DNA of 64,000 bases from Molossus alvarezi (Eukaryota; Chordata; Mammalia; Chiroptera; Molossidae): contig CM073886.1 of NCBI GenBank assembly GCA_037176705.1, positions 128,804,001 through 128,868,000 on the forward strand, read 5' to 3'. A program made the position numbers and the translations under genes. The notes under the pieces were generated by a model. The model was not told the origin of the DNA and did not search any database. It saw only the letters and a list, made by a program, of their open reading frames with translations. Shown here in pieces: positions 33,897 to 46,139 of this stretch (within the stretch, counting starts at the first letter, position 1; each line of letters opens with the position of its first letter).

Positions 33897-33910
33897 AACT
33901 TTTTGATCCT

Positions 33911-34637
33911 AAACTTTCTCATGTAGAAATAAGAACAATAAAAAATGCCTACAACCAATCAGTGAGATTGTCCATGAGGTCTCGTGGACTCAAAGCAGTA
34001 GGGCCCACGCAGGAGTCGTTTACTTCAAATGGGCCTCTTGTCTTAACCAGATAGTTAGTCTAGGGCACCACCGTTTTCTATATTTTAGTAAATTATTTCA
34101 CACAACACCAAAAGGTTAATGCTAAGTTAAACCTACACTGAAATGAAAGGTCTTCTGAAATTCTTCTCATGACAATTTCTACACAATTAACTATAGCAGT
34201 CGTACGTTATTTTACTTGAAAGTGTTAAAAATTGGATTGAACAGCTCTGAAAATGTCTTATCATGTTGTATTATCACTTTCTCACTTACTTTATGAACGT
34301 TTACGAGGTACTTGACAACTGTATTGATTTTAGTGCCTTAAATCAATTCATTTTCATGAATCTAAAATATCATTATCATCGTGAAGAATTAAAAGTCGTT
34401 CAAATTCAACCTCTGACCTTCATCACTGTATGATTTAGAACCATGTTCTAAACTTCTTGAGTTTCTCCACTAAGTTCCGAGTAGCGCTCAGAGCACACAG
34501 GGCCAGCAGGTGTCCGTGGGTCCTCTCTCCACGTCCCCCGCGTCCTGCCCGCTGCGCAGACGGCCGTGGGGCTGCTTTGCCAGAGGGAAGGCGTGGAAGA
34601 CCTGGGAGGGCACCTTCTCCCCAGAAAGATCATTAAG
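33911..34637. other. Unannotated DNA, GC rising after 34480
   Basis: AT-rich to about 34450, then a CpG-enriched piece at 34485-34600 (for example CACGTCCCCCGCGTCC). No family is assigned. Confidence 0.35.
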
Positions 34638-34930
34638 CGATGACTGACCAGCGGCGGCTCCCTTGGCTAGAACTGGGCTACACCAGAGGCGTAAGTGTCC
34701 TGACTTCCCTCTGCAGAATCAGGGTGAGCGGAGCCCCCACAGAGGTTTGTCTAAATCACGTCCGTGGGGGTTGCTTTCTTTCCACTTTTCCCTTTGCCTT
34801 CCCCACTCCCCTAACGGACTCACATAGGGACCCTTTCTCAATAAAGCGCTGGCCCCAGGACCCTCATCTCAGCGTCACCAGGGGACACCCACCGAGAACG
34901 CCCAAGGTGCAGAACACGGCTCACAGCTGA
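34638..34930 (+). mobile_element. Possible solo-LTR-like fragment
   Basis: CTTTGCCTTCCCCACTCCCC, then a polyadenylation signal AATAAA at about 34840, then CTCATCTCAGCGTCACCAGG and GGGACACCCACCGAGAACG. This layout resembles the U3-R-U5 end of a gammaretrovirus-type LTR. I cannot define both ends, see no target duplication and no coding part. It could equally be unique sequence. Confidence 0.3.
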
Positions 34931-35359
34931 CAAATGGGAGCTGCTACAAAAACGCTAACATCAGTTCCCTTAGTCCTACAGCTAGTGATTTTGACATGTG
35001 GGTATTTTAGGATCAAGTCACTCTTGGAAAACCCAGATTTACTACATTTCAGGGTCAAGCAACTATATCCACCCAAGGCCAGATACATATTTAGTGACAA
35101 TACAAGCTCTTTGACAGGAGGAATCTGGAAACAGTGTCTTGATAAAATAGATGCCAAATGCCCTGTCTTTGGTAACTCTCCAGCATCCAGTGAGATCCAG
35201 GTTACTCTTCCTCTTTACGTTAATATAATCATCTTCACAGCATTGTCTACAGACTAACCAGATAACCAAACTGTGGGTTACACGTCCCACAGAAAACAAA
35301 ACTACGAGGAGTCTTTGTGTAGTTGGAGAGAGAGGGTAGAATGTTAATCGAGAACTGAG
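34931..35359. other. Unannotated DNA
   Basis: An open frame of 107 codons (34934-35257) has no recognisable domain. No family assigned. Confidence 0.35.
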
Positions 35360-35598
35360 CCCTGGGCGGTTTGGCTCAGCGGTTGGAGCGTCGGCCTGCG
35401 GTCCAGAGAGACCCGGGTTCGGTTCCCGCTAAGGGCACGTACCTCGGTTGCAGTTTGTCCCCGGCCCTGGTTGGTCGTGCGGGTGGCAGCCACTCGATGT
35501 GTCCCTTCACGTCGATGTTTCTCTCTCTCTCCCCCTCCCGCTCTATCTGAACAAAAAATGGAAAAATGTCCTCGGGTGAGGATAAAATAAAAAAAAAA
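35360..35598 (+). mobile_element. Ves SINE, subfamily B, well preserved
   Basis: CCCTGGGCGGTTTGGCTCAG, GACCCGGGTTCGGTTCCCGC (B box region), AAGGGCACGTACCTCGGTTG, GTGGCAGCCACTCGATGTG, TCTATCTGAACAAAAAATGG and TGTCCTCGGGTGAGGATAAA. This copy is close to what I take as the B consensus. The target duplication is imperfect (GAGAACTGAG, GAGAATTGAG). Confidence 0.97.
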
Positions 35599-36339
35599 GA
35601 GAGAGAATTGAGTGAAAGCTATGAGTCCGGCCTCCTGGGTCCCGTTCCAGCTGTTGACTTCGTATGTTCTTGATCCTAACTAATCCGCCACCATTTTATA
35701 AGATGAACTCTGCCCTGTATTTCAAAGGGTAAACATATTTCCCATAATGACAAATGGATTACGTTTCTCTGCTAGAAAATGTCACATTAAGCTTTCATAT
35801 AAATCATGACGGATAATTAAATACACTTGCAGATTGCATTATTCCAAAGAGCTCACGTCTAATACCAGGCTCGTCCGTGGGCTCTGATGAGGAAGCTGAG
35901 CCTGGAAACGCCACGGGGACTGAGGATGCTGGGGTCAGGCTGTGCCAGGGGCTGTATTTTGCGTCGTGCCGTGTACTTCAGCAGGAGGAATGATGGAAAC
36001 CTTGTGTACCCAGCGTTTTGTTAGCGGTTAAACAAGTCCACTCAGCTATCGTCTGTCTTCGACGTTTCATTTTTTTCTTTTCACCTTACTATTTATGTGG
36101 CTTCCTGACACTGGACACGGGAGGAGAACCAAACGACCTTGGTGCCAAGCCACTGAGGACGAGCAATTCGGAAACCTGGAGGTGCTCACGACGTCCACGC
36201 CTCCCAAACTGCACAGTGCTGAGCTTCGGAGGACGGGAAGGCAAACCCGTCCAGGCAGAGGCCGACCAGCCCACGACCCCTTTCCCGGCCCTGTCGCCTG
36301 ACACAGCAGTCGGGCTGTAATAATAATGAGCAAAAACCC
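35599..36339. other. Unannotated DNA
   Basis: Several overlapping open frames at 36018-36406 on both strands lack any domain. Local CpG is slightly raised at 36180-36300. Confidence 0.35.
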
Positions 36340-36545
36340 TTGGGTATTTGTTCTGTATGAGCCACTGTGTTAAATACCGTACATGAAATGCCTTCTTTAG
36401 CCTCATGCGGTAGATACACTTATTACTTACATTTTATAAGTTAGCAAACTGAGTTTAAATTGCTCCGGGCCTCCTAGGAACTAAGTAGTGGAGCTGGGAT
36501 TTACATCCAGAAGTCTGAATCCACACGTTTTATCCATCACTATTC
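36340..36545 (-). mobile_element. MIR SINE relic
   Basis: GAGCCACTGTGTTAAATACC, ATTTTATAAGTTAGCAAACT and GTAGTGGAGCTGGGATTTAC, followed by CAGAAGTCTGAATCCAC, match the reverse complement of the MIR core and tRNA-like part in the correct order. This is an old tRNA-derived SINE shared by mammals. Confidence 0.72.
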
Positions 36546-36885
36546 TGGGAGGAGAAGAGACAGAAGTAGTTACATTGTACACACCCGTTCTGCAAACAGC
36601 CGCAGCCTCGGGCTGGGGCACGGGCTGGGGCACGGCAGCCGGCCGCAGGATGTGAAGAGGGCAACGCTGTAAGCCTCAAATTCTCGCTCTGCCTAGGTCA
36701 TGCCACGTCCACAAAAGGCAGGTGTTGACCGTGGGTTTCTGAACCGGGGCATCGTCTCACGTATTTTCCTTCCTTTTAAGAGGGTGGTTTATTCTTCTGG
36801 CGTGAATGCATTGCGAAATTTCAGTTGTTCTATGAGCTGACATTTTACTGATTGAATTCGTGTTTTAAAAACCATAAAAATTCTG
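36546..36885. other. Unannotated DNA with a 13-bp tandem
   Basis: GGGCTGGGGCACG is repeated at about 36610-36636. Nothing else is recognised. Confidence 0.4.
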
Positions 36886-37049
36886 CCCTGGCCGGTTTGC
36901 TCAGTGGTTAGAGTGTTGGCCTGTGGTCCAGAGAGACCCGGGTTTGGTTCCCGCTAAGGGCATGTACCTCAGTTGCAGTTTGTCCCCGGCCCTGGTTGGG
37001 TTGTGCAGGAGGCAGGAGGCAGCCACTCGATGTGTCCCTTTCACATCGA

Positions 37050-37102
<53 letters not shown>

Positions 37103-37178
37103 CCCTCCTCCAACTCCTCCTCTGTCTCCCTCCCACTCTATCTGAACAAAAAATGGTAAAATGTCCTTAGGTGAGGAT

Positions 37179-37211
<33 letters not shown>
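36886..37211 (+). mobile_element. Ves SINE, subfamily B, with expanded (CT)n and (AC)n tail
   Basis: CCCTGGCCGGTTTGCTCAGT (one G lost in the A-box region), GACCCGGGTTTGGTTCCCGC, AGGAGGCAGGAGGCAGCCAC with a small duplication, CT run at 37054-37099, TGTCCTTAGGTGAGGATAA, and then (AC)15 at 37181-37210 in place of the A-rich tail. AAATTCT flanks both ends. The dinucleotide tail shows a SINE acting as microsatellite seed. Confidence 0.95.
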
Positions 37212-37213
<2 letters not shown>

Positions 37214-38054
37214 TTCTTACTGGATTCCCCAAAGTAGTTGCAATTCCAAAGACTGTATTTCCATAGCTCTGCATGCTTACTGGGATAGAGTTTCAATATT
37301 TTCTTTTGCTCTTTTTGTTTTGTAATATTCGTATTTTTATGAAAAAAAAAAAAAAAAAACTATGAAAAGAATGCCAAGGGGTATAAAAAGATTTACGTAG
37401 GAAACCAAGATGTGGCCTGGGAAAAAAGGAGTAAAATAAAATGTCAGACTACTGCATCTTGAAATGGATTATGGAACATTCCTGCTAAGTTGACATGACC
37501 TAGCCTGAGGTCAAGGGCAGAGAAGACATGAGGAGCCGTGGAGGTAAATGCTCCATGAGGGAGAGATTCCGAACAATGGACTGGACCCCACACCAGGGCC
37601 AGCGCCATCTGTCACCAGAGAAGGTGCTTTTCACACAGCACCAATCCCTCCACCCGGCACCCTGCCCGAGGGAACACAGCTGCGTGTGTGAACGGGAAGA
37701 GCAGTTTCAGGAAAGGGCTCAGAGTCACAGTGTCCACGCCTGTCCACGTGACAGGGACACCACAGCTGAGAGTCACAACAGGAGAAACATCTTCCCTCTT
37801 CGCCTGAATCCCAACATACAGTCGGATCAGCAATGACAACTCATGACGTTGTCACCAAGTCACACTTTCTAGAAGATGGTGACAGCATTGGACAACCAGA
37901 CAGATGAAGGAAGATTATTTCCTAAGACATGGGTAGGAGAATTCAGAGCCACCTAATTTAACTCCTAAGACAGATATGCTATTAATGAATACACCAAGAT
38001 GATAAGGAAACACATACATCACATTAGGAAGGAACCATATATACTTTAAGTCAC
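37212..38054. other. Unannotated DNA
   Basis: It includes a run of 18-19 A at about 37341-37359. An open frame of about 100 codons (37528-37836) has no domain. Confidence 0.4.
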
Positions 38055-38115
38055 AGGTGAAGCATTGGACCAGGAGCCTGAAATACTAGGTTTGAGCTCG
38101 AGTCCCATTCTGAGA
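38055..38115 (+). mobile_element. Possible MIR head fragment
   Basis: AAGCATTGGACCAGGAGCCT and TAGGTTTGAGCTCGAGTCCC resemble the tRNA-like head of a MIR-type SINE. Too short to be sure. Confidence 0.35.
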
Positions 38116-39930
38116 GGCCCACTTGCTCCCTGGTATGTCAGGGCAGGTGCCGAAAACTCCTGAGAGCAATGAAGAGGTCTGCTCTCACAAGCGCGCCGCC
38201 TCGGCCAGACAAGGGTTGCCAAGTAAAAACCAGAATAGATGCAAAGTTACAGGGCCTCACACAGAGAGGGAAGGAAGCTCCTTACCCATAAAACCGCAGC
38301 CAATGCATACTCAAATGCCTGTAATGCTCTTCTGAGGACAGATTGAAACTTGCTCGACAGGTCAATTACTGTTCATAGGAGGGAAATAATCTGCCTTGTT
38401 CTACGGAGGAAAACTCAGTAAGCAATACGTTTATAATTTGACGTATTCAGTCAACTGAATGTAGACACCCAGCGAATGGAGCTACATTGTAAACCGGGTT
38501 GTGGGGCAGCAAACTTGTACAGCAAGAAGACCCTTTACTATAGCATATGAAGGCCAGCCGAGGCTCTGATCTATACAAGTCACCAATCAAAATGAACCAT
38601 CTTATTTTGAATAATCTCATGTTCCACTGAAGGGCAGCATCCAAAGGTTACCTCTGGCCGCGACCGTCGGCCCAGTCGCTCTGTGGGGAACAGTCCAGCA
38701 GCAAAGGTAAGAACTGCGGCCTCCAGGGCACGAAGCAAGCAGAAGCAAAGAGCAGAGATTTAATATATCAATGAAAGGTCTTTTCTACATCTACATCGTG
38801 AAATAAACTTTAAACCAAAGGAATCCAACAACATAGCCAGGTTTTACGTGTTCATGCACTAAGAAACGTCTGGATAAGCAGCTGCATTTCAGCAGTGTTC
38901 TCAGTATGCTCCGGCTCTTCACCCAGCAGGTCCAGGACTCCCCCAGCCTGGAATTTCCAGCCCAGGCAGGACGTCCAGGTAAGTCTCCCCCCGGGCCCAG
39001 AGCTGGGAGGGGTGCCCTCGCTATGTCCGCCGTGCTGGGCAGAATGCTAGGCGTGAGGGCAGTGTTTCGATAACGGGGTGAGCTTCGTTCTCCTCTTCCT
39101 TCTTTGATCTCTTCTCTTGCCAATCATTCTTTTCCTCTTCTGATCCCCTGGTTACAAATGTCCCTCACGATGTGGTGAGACCTTCTATTTCTCTCCCATT
39201 CAGTGTCTCATCAATGTCATTCATAATGATGGCACAGACCGGAAACGCCATTTCTCCTAAGAGACCTTTCCAAATCCTTCTACGTTAGTGATGTTTTCTC
39301 TTTTTTGAAACGTGTAGTCTGCTGTGCCCCGATCCAGCCACTGAGTGATGTGGCCCCATGGAACAGTGACTGAAGGAGTGGACGTATTTGAGGGTGACTG
39401 CCATCAGAAACCAGAACAAAAGCTAACCACTGACCCAAAATGATACGGGCCGCATTATTTTCTGAATCCTAAAAGCAAGTCCCCGCTCTTAAGCTGAGGA
39501 ATCAGTCCAAATAGGAAGAAAACTATCCAACATCATTGAAGAAGAACACAGTGACACTGACAATTACTCTCTTCAAGTCAATCATTCATTCCGGTGGCCC
39601 GCTTCTTAAAGTTTCCGCGTTCCCATGTCTCCTCTTCCTGCTTCTGCAGATGATGACATTGCTTCGTATGTCCCGAGAAAGTAGAACAATCAGCAGGGAG
39701 CACCCCGGGGAGGCCAGACCGTCCCTCTCGAGCCTTCCGCCTCTGTGCGCACCGCTCCGTCTCTAACGAAGTTTTTGGTGAAAAGCTGTGTGTCCATCAA
39801 GGGCCCACTCCCAGCGGCACGGTGCCCACCTCTTTCTCCCGAAGACGCTACTCCAGCGATCTCCACACTCTCTGCTGAGCTGATCCCTCCTTTGTGATCT
39901 GTCCTCACCATCACAAACAGACATGCCAAA
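38116..39930. other. Unannotated DNA
   Basis: No recognised family. A splice-donor-like CCAGGTAAGTCTCC lies at about 38974-38987 after a C-rich stretch, without a convincing acceptor or coding frame. Long open frames are absent except 38791-39123 (minus), which has no domain. Confidence 0.35.
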
Positions 39931-39944
39931 GCACCTCCTATCTT

Positions 39945-40153
39945 TTTTTTTTCTTTATTGATTTTAGAGAGAGAGGAAGTGAAAGGGAGAGAGATAGAAA
40001 CATCCATGAGAAAGAACATCCATTGGCCGCCTCCTGCACGCCCCCCACTGGGGATCGGGCCCACAACCTGGGCATGTGCCCTGACCGGGAATCGAACCTG
40101 CGATCTCTTAGCGCATGGGTCAACGCGCAACCACTGAGCCACACCAGCCAGGC
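39945..40153 (-). mobile_element. Ves SINE, subfamily A
   Basis: TTTCTTTATTGATTTTAGAG, CATCCATGAGAAAGAACATC, CCGCCTCCTGCACGCCCCCC, GGGATCGGGCCCACAACCTG and head GAGCCACACCAGCCAGGC. Duplication GCACCTCCTATCTT (39931) and ACGCCTCCTATCTT (40155) supports the limits. Confidence 0.96.
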
Positions 40154-40167
40154 AACGCCTCCTATCT

Positions 40168-40235
40168 TGAAAGGAAGGAAGGAAGAAAGGAAGAAAAGAA
40201 GAAAGGGAAGGAGGGAAGGAGAGAGGAAAAGAGAA
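40168..40235. repeat. (GGAA)n purine-rich microsatellite
   Basis: Imperfect GGAA/GAAA/GGGA units on the plus strand immediately after the Ves target duplication. Entirely purine on one strand. Confidence 0.92.
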
Positions 40236-42600
40236 AAGCCGTCCAGATTTGATAGCTGCTATTGCTATTTTTCTTTTCACTTAAAAAATAAAATTCCCCA
40301 AAATATTTTCTTTACTGCTTTTCTCCACTCTTATTCCCCCATACCCTTGGCCTCACTGTAATTGGGATTTGACTTCACAGCTCCACTGAAATAGACCATC
40401 TCAGGGGGACAAATGAACTCCTATTCACAATGTGATCATTAGTTTTCTGCCCTCGTTCTTTTACCTTATGTACTGCGCCTGACATGCTTGGACCCTTCTC
40501 CACTGGTCTCAGAGCTGAGGTGTAACCTGTCCGAGTCCACTGGACTTCAGAAAACAGGGATGTCCTCCTGGGAAACTTCAAAGAAACGGGCTATTGTTGA
40601 GCCTTTCACAAAACCAGTCTCGGTGCTCCCTCAACCATGAACCTGAGGGAGAAGAAGCTGTAGGCTACGGTTCTACCACATCATAGAGCTGCAGCCACAA
40701 AGTGGGGACCCAGCCTTGCTTCCTGGTCATGTTAGGAGAGGAGCCGGCACTCTCAGGACTCCACAACCCAACCCACCCCCCGAAGTTGGGGTCCCACTCT
40801 CCAGGTCTGATAGCAGCCCACTGGGTCCCCGCGCCCTCCCTGGGAGTGATGTTTTTCAATTTACGTACTTGGTAACATTTTGCTTCAATGTTGTGTCTGT
40901 ATTTACCAGAGAGCTGGTGTATATTTTTTAGTTCTTTTGTATTGCCTTTATCAGGTTTTGATATCAAAGATAACTGGGCAGGATAAAATCAATTGTGGAG
41001 CTCACTGTTTTTTTCTGTTGGGGGTGAATACAAATTGGTATTGGTATAAGTCATTTTCCAGAATTCTCTGCCTGAATCCCAATGACATGAAAACATATTT
41101 GAATCACTTTTCTTTGGTCATAAACAGAACTTTTCTCAAGGCAAAGCTATTCTTCAGTGTGCTGGGAGGTTTCTCAGTAAGCTCAGACTCTGGCTCTCAC
41201 CCTGGGTAATGAGTGACCAGTATACATTTTCAGTCACATTTCATTTTAAAATGCTCAGAGCTGTAAAAATTGTCCTAAGGGAGAAAGTTGAGGGTGGTTA
41301 TTTTCCTGTTAATAAAGATTTCTCTCTTTGGTACCTCCCAAATATCTCCTCACCCTTTGTGTGCTTATCAGTGTGCATTTTGGGCTCAAGAATAGAGAAC
41401 CAGATTCCATCTTCAAAAATTGTATCTATGCCGATAAAGAGAATTAACTGGAGTAACCGACTAATATATTTGCACTGGTGATTTAAAACCCTGAATACTA
41501 CTTTCTCTTTTTATATAAGAGTTTTGCTCTTTATTGCATAAAACATGTATTTCAGTGCACCTAGTGGAAAATGATTACATAAAAATCATTTTTTCATTTA
41601 AACTTTTTCCCATTCCAATTGAAACAGGTTTTACGATTCATAATAACTTAATCCTCATAAATAATTCAAACACTTTTAGTGTAATTAAAAAAAGCAATTC
41701 CCCTGCCTTCTTTATTATGTATGCATCTGCTCATAGTTAAGATTTCATAAAAGAAGAAAATCTAGATTTAATATTGTAGTGCAAATAAAATGTAGCATAT
41801 TAATTGGGGGGCATTCAAAACAGCTCGGATAGACTTCCTGAACCACTGAACACAATCTCGGTGTAACTTCCTTTAGGAAGCGCTAAGTGAATATCATTAC
41901 ACCCCCAGTGTATTGTATCTGAGAATGTCTCCAGCCATGTTTCTATTTTATTTACGACGGTTGGAATAAAATGTATTGTGAGTTTCCTCAAGACCTAGGG
42001 GAAAACGTATGACTTTCTCACAAATACGATGAGTCAAGTTTAAATACATGTTAATACATAGTAGATACATAGAGTCTGCTGGCAATGAGGGCCATGGCTC
42101 TGCTCTGCTGTAGGTGACGGCGAGGCCGTTCTACGTTTCGATTGTTTATTTATAAAAGAGTTACGTGGTCATTAATACTGGATGCATTTACTCATCAAGA
42201 GGAGATGGGAATGCTCATTCTACATGAGGTAATACTATTTTATCTTAATTCAGTTAGATGTGTTTTCTTGGTGTTGTAGACACAAGGAGCAACGGGTCAC
42301 CTGATGCTCCTCCCTGTGGAGAGGAGGGCAGAGGACGGGACGTAAGTGAACGGTTGCTAACAACTAAATCAAAGAAGAGAAGGTAATGGCTGAGCTGAGG
42401 GGTGAGAGGAAGGAGAGCATAAGCCAGGGACACCTGGCCCTGGGGAGCAGAAGATGGGAAGGAGGAGCTGAAGCAGAGCCTGGGGTGAAAACAGCCAGGA
42501 GGAGGGGGGACAACCTTGCCGCAGCACAAAGGACAGAAACAGAGTGTCAGCAGCTCAGGAGACTGCAGGGTGCAGACCTGAGCTAGCATGTACTGTGCTG
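40236..42600. other. Unannotated AT-leaning DNA
   Basis: No recognised gene or repeat family. Open frames at 40880-41209 and 41209-41481 (plus) lack domains. A GC-richer patch at 42290-42600 gives overlapping open frames on both strands. Confidence 0.4.
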
Positions 42601-44149
42601 CATACCAATCTGTACACAAGGCTCACGTCAATATGTATACAGGGTGTGTGCAGTGTGGGACAAAAACCAACCTCCCCACTACTGAGTTCACCAACGGTGA
42701 TTAAGCACACTGAAAACTTCTCACCTTATTGATGATAACTGTTGCTTTTCCCATGAAGACTTTCTCTAGAGAGCTTTCTTATCTTGCACGCAGAGCAACC
42801 TAGAAGGGTTGACCATTTATGCTCCAAGACAGACCCTAACAGTGGTTGAACACTCCAAATTCACTGTGCCTTCGAGAGTCAGTTTCAGGTGAATTTCACA
42901 CAGTTCTCAAACTTTCCAACAAGATTGAGCCGGATTTGCCAAGATCAGTAACTGCTCATGAATGCACTTTTTAAAGATTTTCTCCTTTCCTGTCTCACTA
43001 TCTCATTGTGTCGCCTGTGTTCCAAGGGTCAGCCCCAAGTTCACGAAGTCAAGGAGTTAGTGTATATGTACAGGGTGTGTACATATGTTAGGGGTCTCCC
43101 AACAAGGCACTGATAAGTAAAAGACACAGACTAAATGTCAGAAGTAACACATTTTTAATTAATTCTACTGTTTAATAGAATTAAAACCCTGAGGGAGATA
43201 ATGATTGACTTTGACCATTTTTACCTTTAGAAACATGGATTAACTAACTATTCGTATCACTTGCCTGGGACTACAGTTTCTGAAATATATTTACACACAA
43301 AAATTTCATATTCTTGAGGATACTTTTGAGATTTTTTTAGTGGGGGGAGTTGTGGGATAGAGGTGATACGTCTGCATTCAAAAATTAAGTGTGTGAATTC
43401 TTTCTGATCTTCCGTTGTTAGTTTCATATAACATCAGTAACAACTTACCATTAGCTTTTACAGAACCAGTGAAAAGTTTTGAAGGCTTCCAGAACCAGGT
43501 GAGTTTGCAATTATCCTCTCAAGAACTCTATGAATAGATATCATAACACCAGGACAGAGGAAAATGGTCCAACAAATTTAAGTTAAAGATGTATAATGGG
43601 TTTTTCATGTTTAAAGTATTAAAAAAAATGATACAATGAAAATTGAACACATGAGTCTTTAAAAACATCTACTGGATATTTATTTTCTTTGTTTCTAAAA
43701 TTGTATGCTTCCTAAAGAGACCATCTCATTTTGACATTCATTAAATCTCTTTTTGGGGGGCAGAATTCTCTATTTACATTGTATTTACAATGCGAATAAA
43801 GAACGCGTACTGGAAAAGGCTTTATAGAACCACACTTGGTTGCTATGCTTTTCTATTATGAATAAAGTTTTTATTATCTTAATTTATAAGGTTATTTAGC
43901 CACATAGATCTATCCCACAGAAGGATTTGAGCCCCCGCCGGCCCTGTGATAGAAACTGTTTACAGCCTAAAATCCACTGGTTTTTTAAAGAACCCTTCAG
44001 TAGACTGTGATTTTATCTCAAGTAATTAAATTCAAATTTCCTTTACCAAGTGTGGTTTATCCATCATGATATATCTATAAAATATTTTCAATCTTAGTCT
44101 TCTCACATTGATACACTCTCAGAAAATTCTAAGGTGCTCTTGCAGGTGC
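42601..44149. other. Unannotated AT-rich DNA
   Basis: The string ACAGGGTGTGT occurs twice, near 42640 and 43070, in similar TATGTA surroundings. No family identified. Confidence 0.35.
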
Positions 44150-44800
44150 ACACAAGTTAAAATGAGCTGATACCTCAGTGAGTGCCATACAAAGGGACAC
44201 TGAAGGAGACAGGGTGCATCCTGGAGACCAGCCACAACAGGAAGGGGTGCAATTCATCCCGCTCACCCCTCCTTTCCAAGTTTGCCTCAGGAACGAGGAC
44301 GGGAAAAGCGTGGAGAAGCAGGCCTGTGCGGTGAGGTAGCCCGGCAGCCACAACACTGTGCTGAGTCCTGCCTCCTGGGGCCGCTGGGAGCCCACAGGTG
44401 AGAGCCCCCGGGACGCTGCTGGATCATCCCAGTGAGGCTGCAGACCACCTGAAGGCATGGCGGAGGACATCCCGCCCCTGGCCAAACGCTCTGACACTCG
44501 AGAATGTTCTTAGACTCCTTTTCAGTCTCAGACTCTTCCTTTCCCATCCTCTTCCCTGCTCCTTCCACCTCACATGTGTTCACCCGCAGCAGGCTCTGGG
44601 GCTCTCCGCTGTGCACCCCTCCCTCTGTGTCCACCTCTCCCTCCTAACCCTGCAGTCACCCCTCACTGCAATGTCGCGCGCATTTCTTTTCATCCGGAGG
44701 ATCGAACCGTCACACCATCGCGGAAGGGATCACACCTCGTTCATCTGCTAATTTCAGCACGTTGGAGACGTCAGGTCCCCATGTAGATTATATTTAGCCC
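44150..44800. other. GC-rich unannotated block
   Basis: Sharply higher GC than the flanks, with CpGs (for example CAATGTCGCGCGCATTTC near 44672) and overlapping open frames on both strands up to 122 codons. No domain, no repeat family and no convincing exon signals. It could be unique regulatory sequence or a very decayed LTR. Confidence 0.35.
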
Positions 44801-45125
44801 GTTTTATACTGAGAGCACAGTAGAGGCTCTGGTGTATGTACATATTTAGCACATATTTCTTAAACAAATGGATGAAATAAGACATGCTTGTTGAATTAAT
44901 TAGTCATATCTAAAATAGTAACTAAATAAAACAATAAAATAAAAATTTTAGCTTATAGCATTTTTTTTGTAATCAAATACATCTCCATGAAAATAAAGTC
45001 TAAATACTTGGGTACTTTTGTTATATGATACATATGCATTTGGAAATAGATTGGAGAAAGTAAAGGTCACATCTCATTTTATAGGCAGGTTACATTTTGC
45101 TCTGTTAATGTTTTAAAGAATGATC
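44801..45125. other. AT-rich unannotated DNA
   Basis: Nothing recognised. Confidence 0.45.
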
Positions 45126-45134
45126 AAATTCTTT

Positions 45135-45208
45135 TTTTTTTTTTTTTTAATTCTTACCTGAGGATATTTTTCTCTTGATTTTCAGATAGAGTGACAGGGA
45201 GGGAGGGG

Positions 45209-45248
<40 letters not shown>

Positions 45249-45410
45249 TTTGTGCGAAAGAGACACATCAATTGGCCACCTCCTGCACCACCACCACCAG
45301 GGCCAGGGATCGAACCGCAACTGAGGTACGTGTCCTTGACCAGAATTGAGCCCTTGACTCTTTGGTCTGCAGGCTGACATTCTAACCACTGAGCCAAACC
45401 AGTCAGGGTG
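45135..45410 (-). mobile_element. Ves SINE, subfamily B
   Basis: T-run, CTTACCTGAGGATATTTTTC, TTCAGATAGAGTGACAGGGA, (GA)n at 45217-45244, CACCTCCTGCACCACCACCA (local CAC expansion) and head GAGCCAAACCAGTCAGGGT. Duplication AAATTCTTT at 45126-45134 and 45411-45419. Confidence 0.95.
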
Positions 45411-45419
45411 AAATTCTTT

Positions 45420-45910
45420 GTGTTGAAACATGTCAGTTTGTGATTTCCCCAAACATTTTCATATTCTCCTGGATAATAATTAATATTATTGACATCATAT
45501 TAATATTATTAATAATAAGTATTAATCATAAATTATCATGATGACAAAATCTCTGAAGACATTAAATACAATCTTTAAAACCAAAAAAAATAGAACTATA
45601 ATGTAATCTATAATGAAGGGTATGAAACTCACAATATAAAACCAGTAAAAATATAGTGATCCTTAATCAACAGAGATCAGTCTAGCTTTTCTTGGGCTGA
45701 TAACAGAATCTGTTTGTTTAAGTCTGATGGAAAGAGGAGGAATAGAAATACTTCTACAACAGCATTTGAAGAGGAGAAACACCACGTGAAGAAGGTTGAA
45801 CAATGTGTGCCCAGCCCTGCTTCACTGCCGCCTTGAAAATGATCGATTTTACGTTATTATGTAAATAAAGATTGTGGGCTTTCTGACTCCTCTGTATTCT
45901 CTCTCTCTCT

Positions 45911-45964
<54 letters not shown>

Positions 45965-46139
45965 TTCTCCCTGCTCTTCCCTCCTACCGCATCTTACCTT
46001 CCTGCTTTCTATCATCACCATTTTTCAACCTTTCTTTCTTCTCAAACATCAGAATATGGACATTATGCATTAAAGTACATATAAGCACTAATTATAAAAC
46101 TATAGTTCTTGATAGAAGTGACGGCTCATTTTCCACGTC
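45420..46139. repeat. AT-rich DNA with a (CT)n microsatellite
   Basis: CT-rich tract at about 45899-45967 with CCCTCC and TTT interruptions. Simple AT-rich strings (TTAATATTATT) occur at 45480-45530. No gene. Confidence 0.7.

Noticed and set aside
38860..38990. Possible exon ending at CCAG/GTAAGT near 38978
   Set aside because: No good acceptor with a pyrimidine tract and no recognisable coding frame. A donor-like hexamer is common by chance.
42630..43090. Paired ACAGGGTGTGT strings as inverted or direct ends of a DNA transposon
   Set aside because: They are direct and not inverted, with no target duplication and no matching internal sequence.
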